Shown here: one piece after another, positions 58,934-64,000 of the stretch
Numbering within the stretch: the stretch's first letter is position 1
Layout of the letters: each line of letters opens with the position of its first letter
Assembly: GCA_030077755.1 (NCBI GenBank)
Contig: JAQJZZ010000008.1
Span: forward strand, 2,542,001-2,606,000
Length of the DNA: 64,000 nucleotides
Direction: 5' to 3'
Source of the DNA: Filosporella fistucella
Taxonomy: Eukaryota; Ascomycota; Leotiomycetes; Helotiales
Translations under genes and position numbers: made by a program
The notes under the pieces: model-generated
Database searches by the model: none
Seen by the model: the letters and a program-made list of their open reading frames with translations, nothing else
Told to the model about the DNA's origin: nothing

Positions 58934-60113
58934 ATACTAGTGACACTAAGACGGTGAGATGGTTGTCTTGTAAAATGCCATTCTGGCTCAATGGCAGGCT
59001 GAGCTGCAAAGACCACGATGCAAGCGATTCTAGGGAAGATACCAACCCCTAAACTTTCATCACTAGTTCCAAATGCCCAGACTTGATTACTTTTGTATCC
59101 AGTCTGCCTTGGAGGAGAGGACCTAGAATCTTGACCAGCAATGTTATGTAAAGTTGATTTTCACACTTGCATCCATCGACCCCCGAAAAGCTGACTTTCA
59201 ACACTATTTTAATCAACTGATAAGTTAGATCAATGTATCACTTTTCCCTGTCAAGTTCATACTGCGGCTGTCAAATTGAGTATGCATTAGAATTCAGGAG
59301 TATTTCTTGGATGGGCCTTGCCAAGATTTGACTTGTTGAAAATTTCGGATGCTACAAACACGGTGGTTTGGAAAGTTCCAGTAATAAGTGTGATATCCAC
59401 AACAAGTATTGCACCTTCTGCACAAAGTTTTAAAATCAAATAATTGAATGACTGCATCATTCATACACCTTAGTTAAGAAAACGAGAAATTAATCTTTAT
59501 TCTCCGTAAAACTTTTAACTTGCCCAAACCGTGGAATTGATACAGTTGTTGAAGTTGTTACAGTTGTGGTACCTTCGGAAAGGTGCGAACGAACCGAGGA
59601 TGCTTGTTCTATGTACGGGGGCGGATAGACTGAAGCAAAAGTTGAAAAGACAGGAGATTTGCAACTTGGAAAGAAACGATAGGAGATTCTTCTCTCTGTT
59701 AGGAAATTATATAAATAAAGAATAAAGAATATGGAAGGTAATGTTGAGTAGGATTGGAAAAGAGAATATCTTGTAAATCCGTGAAGGTAAATTTTGGTGG
59801 GATGCTGTGAGAAACGGAACATGCAAAGCTTCATGTTGCATAGCGTACCTGGACCTATAGTATCAACACACAGAGACACGAAAAGGACATTTCAGATCAC
59901 CGTCAATCCAGCTCTGTTTCAGTTGATGGCTCACGGAAATATGAGAATGCAGGTATTTTCCAACTTCGTCTCCGAAGATCAATTCAGGATGCTTGTCAAC
60001 AGCCAGCAATCAAAGATCGACATAATCATCATCTGCTTGTCCTACTCCGAGGAGGACGACGATACGAGTTACTCATCTCAAGAGTCAAAAGTCTAGATAG
60101 ACTCAGCCTCATA
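58934..60113. other. AT-rich interval upstream of the F-box-like gene
   Basis: About 1.2 kb. 59,100-59,800 is AT-rich with no coding frame. A 91-codon frame from ATG 59821 to 60096 has an acidic tail but no recognisable domain, and more likely belongs to the leader of the following gene. Confidence 0.4.
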
Positions 60114-61519
60114 ATGTCGCCTCTGGATAATGCGCCTGATGATATACTGCAGGACATCTTCACGATGAGCTCTCAAAGAGCGCTCGTTCAGCTTTCCTTG
60201 GTCAATTCACGATTCCATACCCTCGCCGAGCCTCACATCTATCGTAACATCATCTGGGCCTGGGGGTATAAATCACGAAATCCTCCCATCTTCCTACTAC
60301 TCCGTAGTATCATCACAAGAACTGAGCTGGCTCTTCATATTAAGCGCGTGGATTTCCGTGGCGATGACTTCTACAAACAAGGGCCATATAGAAGTCGACT
60401 GCCCCCAGGTATTTCAACACCACGTGATGAAATCGAGGTGAAGAATATGATTAATGTCATAGACCGATCCAAGATGGTGGATCGAAAAAAGGATACCTGG
60501 TACCAAGAGTTCTGGCATGGGGTTGAGGACGGTATGGTTACTATGGATTGTGTACTTGCGGTCCTCCTCCCACTACTCCCAAATCTTACCACTCTTTGCT
60601 TGGGCCCGAACTTTATAAAAGAGACTAGGATTCTGACGACGATGATGATAAACACATTGTGCCATCCCCTATCTGGCACTCTCCCAAAGTTTAATCGTCT
60701 TCAAGAGATATATTTCAGCCAACAGTTAGATACGGGAGAAAAAGGGGGCAGACGCAGCAATACTCTCTTCGTCCTCTCCTTCTTTTACGCCCCAAATATT
60801 AAACATATCTCCAGCGTCATCGATGAGCCCTTATCATTCATTTGGCCGTCCACCCCGCCAACCGCATCGACACTTACCTCCCTCCACATCTCAGTCCTCC
60901 GCGAAAATAGTCTGGGCGAAATTCTCCAACATTGCCCCAATTTAAAGTCACTATCATACCATTTTTTTGCAGACCCAGATTGCATATCACCGCCGGCCTT
61001 CCTCAACTGTTTCGAGCTCGATAAGTCGCTATCTCACGTCCAGCATACACTTACCTCTTTGACACTTTCCGGTAAATTTGATACAAGTGGCGAGATTCTC
61101 GAAGAAAACGAGACAGATCCGGTATGCACGGCACCATCACGTCTCTACCATTATTCCCTTCACTAGAAAGGCTCGAGGTTCCGTTGATATTTCTCGTGGG
61201 GTGGGATCCAGAGCAGTCGAAGAAAAGCATCGGAGATCTGTTGCCGAGAAGCGTAAAGTGGTTGACGCTCACGGATGATTTTGTGGAAGAACAAGCTTCG
61301 CACTATTTTGACGAGGGCAAATTCCTTGGGGCGGTGACGAAGTGGTTGGGGAGCTGGAGAGAGACGACGCCGTTTTTGGAAAAATTGTGTTTGGAATTCG
61401 GGATGGAGGATAAGCTTTGGGGGAAAGAGGAGTGGGAGAGGATTCGGGATCTGAATGGGCAATTTGGATTGGAAGTCGAAATCACCAGAGGGGTTGATTC
61501 ATGGAGGAGGTTCCACTAG
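60114..61519 (+). pseudogene. F-box-like protein gene with a single frameshift
   Basis: The first frame (60114-61166) begins with a typical fungal F-box: LDNAPDDILQDIFTMSSQRALVQLSLVNSRFHTLAEPHIYRNI (residues 4-46). LRR-like text follows, for example LLPNLTTLCLGPNFIK, FNRLQEIYFSQQ, LTSLHISVLREN and CPNLKSLSYHFF. At 61120-61124 the family-like text jumps frame: NETDP continues as MHGTITSLPLFPSLERLEVPLIFLVGW in the frame ending at 61519. No intron restores the join, because the GTATGC at 61122 with the CACTAG acceptor gives the wrong phase. So one base has been lost or two gained, about 350 codons in. F-box proteins are substrate adaptors of SCF ubiquitin ligases. It may be a recent pseudogene, or an assembly error in an otherwise intact gene of about 465 residues. 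Confidence 0.65.
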
Positions 61520-62628
61520 ACCAATTTCAGAATACTGGGATTTGGATTTAAAGAGTTGGGAGAAGATAATAAGGATTGGAAGTGGGTAAAGGAAGGAAAC
61601 GTTTGTCCCCGACCAGAAATTGGATATATTACTTTGATTCAATATAGCATCAATGATATGCTTCTAGGAGATGACTTGTTTTCGGAGAGAAGTAGTCCCA
61701 ATTCCCGATGGTTACTTTCTGATCAAGATTGGAATTAAACACAAATGGTATTACACGTGGCGACCAAGAGACTTTGAACCAACGTCTCAGCTTCAATTGG
61801 GCAAACGAGACGCCTGATGAAAAAAGAGGATCTGCAACTTTGTGGCGGAACACGAGGGTTCGTCGCGCTCACACGGAAATCCAAGACGCAAACGATTATC
61901 TGTTCCTTTATGTCATATTGGTTATTCCACCACCGGATGTGCGAATATAAGCTTCGACAATATTCTAAACCACCTAACAAGTCTTGAAAACTACGAACCA
62001 TATTGCCTGAGATTGAATTAGGGTACGCATGGACGAAGACTCTGTTGAGTTTCAAGGCGTTTTGTTAGTTCGATGGGGATGTGTTACGGGTTGGAGTGAG
62101 ATTTTCACTCTTTTGTTGGATCTATTTTTCTGAGATCTCAAAGTTGAGAGCTGGGTATTGTCAGATGTATTGCTACAAATCTTCTGCTATGTGTCCAATT
62201 TCACCCACAGTGCGCTAGGGGACTGGTGATGTTCTTAAGCCACCTTCATTTGCGGTCCATATTAGTTCGCAACAGTGAGCCTTGGTATTTCGTCGAGCAG
62301 CCATAGTTGGAGCGTCCGGCATCAACAGTCGACGAATTTCTTATTTGTCTTCGTCACATATCCTGTTATTCTATTTATCGGGCCCGGGATCTTGTTGCGT
62401 GTCATTTCTTGGAGCTCATTGTACGAAAGAAAAAAGCAAGTCTGACCAAATGTCGCACAACAATCTCCACCACGATCAAAAAAGTCCGAATAGGGCTGTT
62501 ATCAAAAAAATTCACCGGGCTTTCTTCGATTGCAGATTTGTCTTTATCGGAGTGGCTGTTGAGGATTTTATCACCCCTAGATTTGTTCCCTGTCTTCCCA
62601 TCTCTTATATTCACAAATATATCATATT
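61520..62628. other. Intergenic after the F-box-like gene
   Basis: 1.1 kb with no supported gene. Short open frames (for example 61556-61738) may be the eroded 3' continuation of the F-box-like gene, but no motif supports this. Confidence 0.4.
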
Positions 62629-62814
62629 ATGGTAATCATGTTTGCAATCCAGTCTTTACTGATATTCCTCATTGTCTCTTCTGCCATCGCACAATCAACT
62701 TTTCAGTGGTCTTCAAAACGCGGTCTCGTTTTTGTCCCCGACCAAAATTTCCCAGAAGATAACGACATCTGGGTTACATCTAGAATAGAAAATTTCCTAC
62801 CTACCTACCAGTGA
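62629..62814 (+). pseudogene. Truncated secreted ORF with GH128-like (Asl1) N-terminus
   Basis: A 61-residue frame. A hydrophobic start (MFAIQSLLIFLIVSSAIAQ) is a clear signal peptide, probably cleaved after AIAQ. The next residues, SSKRGLVFVPDQNFPEDNDIWV, resemble the first strand of the fungal GH128/Asl1 glycosyl hydrolase domain (normally SKRGL-x-YVP...DD-x-IW). The frame then ends at TGA after TYQ, and the TWYYNYG block expected next is not found in any frame nearby. It is either a truncated relic or the first exon of a gene whose rest I cannot recognise. The start could be either of two ATGs (62629 or 62638). Confidence 0.4.
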
Positions 62815-64000
62815 CCCTCCCCCTCTAGACCTTCCTCCATGGGGAAACGGCGATTTGAGTTTACCGTCTCAAGCTACTCTCCTGGGTTAGAGACTTGGAC
62901 CCCGCATTTTTGTGCTACCACGGATACCGTGGAACCCCCTTCTCACGTTTGTCACCCTTTCCCGAATATTTTTAGGACTTAGGCAGAAACCTCTAAGACG
63001 ACGTTACCTTTTAATGAGGATGTGGAATTCATGTTATAGAATTTCCACATACTCTAGTGTCTTTTCTTCTGTTTTTTTCATTATTTTCCTTTGGGTGGTT
63101 TTCGCGATTTCAGGAATCAATGTGCTGCTTCTTGATGGATTTCATATTCTTGATCGAATCCCCGAACGGCATGGGCTGTTCATTCTAATTTGGTAAAGCT
63201 GCAAATATGTGGGGGTGTATTTCTTTTCTTTATTTTATATGGAAAGTTGACAGGATTTCCTTGGCTACTTTTGGGTCAGCATTTATACGACAGTCCAGCT
63301 ATCAGCTGTTGGAGCTTCTACACTCCACTCAAATACAGATTATCACCTCCGAAGGCTTTCATCGACTCATCATCGTAGCCTTTTTCTACCTCGATGCGCG
63401 TTCCCTTCCCAACACCCTGATCATGTCATTTATGATGTTATATTGTTCTAAACTATTTGTTACATTCCTCGTCCAGCTTTCGTAAAGCACATTAGGTGCT
63501 TCAGGTCATTCACTCTTCTTCTAGGTTTATTTCTCCACTTTTCGACCTTTTCCCGTTTCTTGATGGCAAGTATTCATTCGACAAGTTCATCTGCAGACTC
63601 AGAATCGAACGACATTGTTAAGAAAATATATACTCGATGCCATGTCTCCATATTTCAGCACTTGCCTTGACAAACAGCAATCCGACACAGCACTTCAGAA
63701 ACGCACATCACTTCCATAGTTCTCGCACCTTGCTGGAGCGAAATCACTTCTTGTCCCAGGTCGTCGTCCATTTTCACGATGCAAAATATATGTATGTCCG
63801 TGTGTCGAAACTCTGAAAGTACTTAAATAAAATAAATTGTTTCTGCGCATCCAAATTAATTTTCTGGTATAAAGACCCTGAAGTGTTCTCCACATGTGTG
63901 GATCTCGTCATACTGTGGTGCTAAAGCTCGCTTGGGCGGTACCTAAAGTTGACGACGTGCTTTCACGATAGCAGTATAAAGAATTTGTTACATCAGTTTT
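62815..64000. other. Right end of window, no gene recognised
   Basis: 1.2 kb with only short frames, some hydrophobic (62912-63196) but without motifs. A near-perfect inverted repeat (ATGTGGAATTC...GAATTTCCACAT) lies around 63020-63050. Confidence 0.4.

Noticed and set aside
59821..60096. 91-codon frame just before the F-box-like gene
   Set aside because: ATG start but no motif, and only 17 bp separate it from the next start codon. More likely leader sequence or chance.

Overview
This 64 kb window is nuclear DNA of a filamentous ascomycete. The genes carry many short introns (mostly 40-60 bp, a few 110-155 bp) with GTANGT donors and CTAAC/CTGAC branch sites. They encode fungus-specific families: a HET-domain protein, L-galactonate dehydratase, DUF3433-like and NACHT-type proteins, and long Ser/Pro-rich proteins. 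Sequence style and gene set suggest a Leotiomycete close to Botrytis/Sclerotinia, but that is inference. All exon borders below were worked out by hand from reading frame, splice signals and family resemblance.

Layout. 0-2.6 kb: 3' part of a large disordered coiled-coil protein cut by the left edge. 2.6-4.1 kb: AT-rich gene-free DNA. 4.1-9.5 kb: a type II membrane protein (-), a metallo-beta-lactamase-fold hydrolase (-), a hypoxanthine/xanthine phosphoribosyltransferase (+) and a D-2-hydroxyacid dehydrogenase (+). 9.5-12 kb: gene-poor DNA with a perfect 22-bp palindrome, then a promoter carrying galacturonate-response-like motifs. 12-13.4 kb: L-galactonate dehydratase lgd1, followed by three copies of a 15-bp motif. 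15.1-17.4 kb: intact HET-domain gene. 18-19.9 kb: membrane-anchored spermidine-synthase-like protein. 22.6-25.2 kb: armadillo-repeat protein resembling SmgGDS. 25.4-26.0 kb: diverged 187-bp tandem repeat. 26.6-32.2 kb: TMEM135-like membrane protein and a 1042-residue LRR protein, both (-). 33.5-35.1 kb: coiled-coil protein. 35.1-43.4 kb: long gene-poor stretch with an ACGCG cluster. 43.4-51.0 kb: a 1293-residue disordered protein and a BTB-like protein.

52.4-63 kb has a different, accessory character. It is a graveyard of broken genes: an NLR-type protein (serine-hydrolase-like plus NACHT plus C-terminal region) with at least three in-frame stops and two frameshifts; a DUF3433 membrane protein joined to it without a spacer and also interrupted; an antisense fragment of a class I terpene cyclase with a recognisable DDxxD motif; an F-box-like gene with a single frameshift; and a truncated secreted GH128-like ORF. 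Several stops are of the CAG/CAA/CGA to TAG/TAA/TGA kind expected from C-to-T decay such as RIP.

Functional links are limited. lgd1 is the second step of fungal D-galacturonate (pectin) catabolism; the phosphoribosyltransferase is purine salvage; the HET gene and the NLR relic belong to the self/non-self recognition repertoire. The other intact genes look like dispersed housekeeping genes. I saw no intact biosynthetic cluster, CRISPR array, tRNA or rRNA gene.
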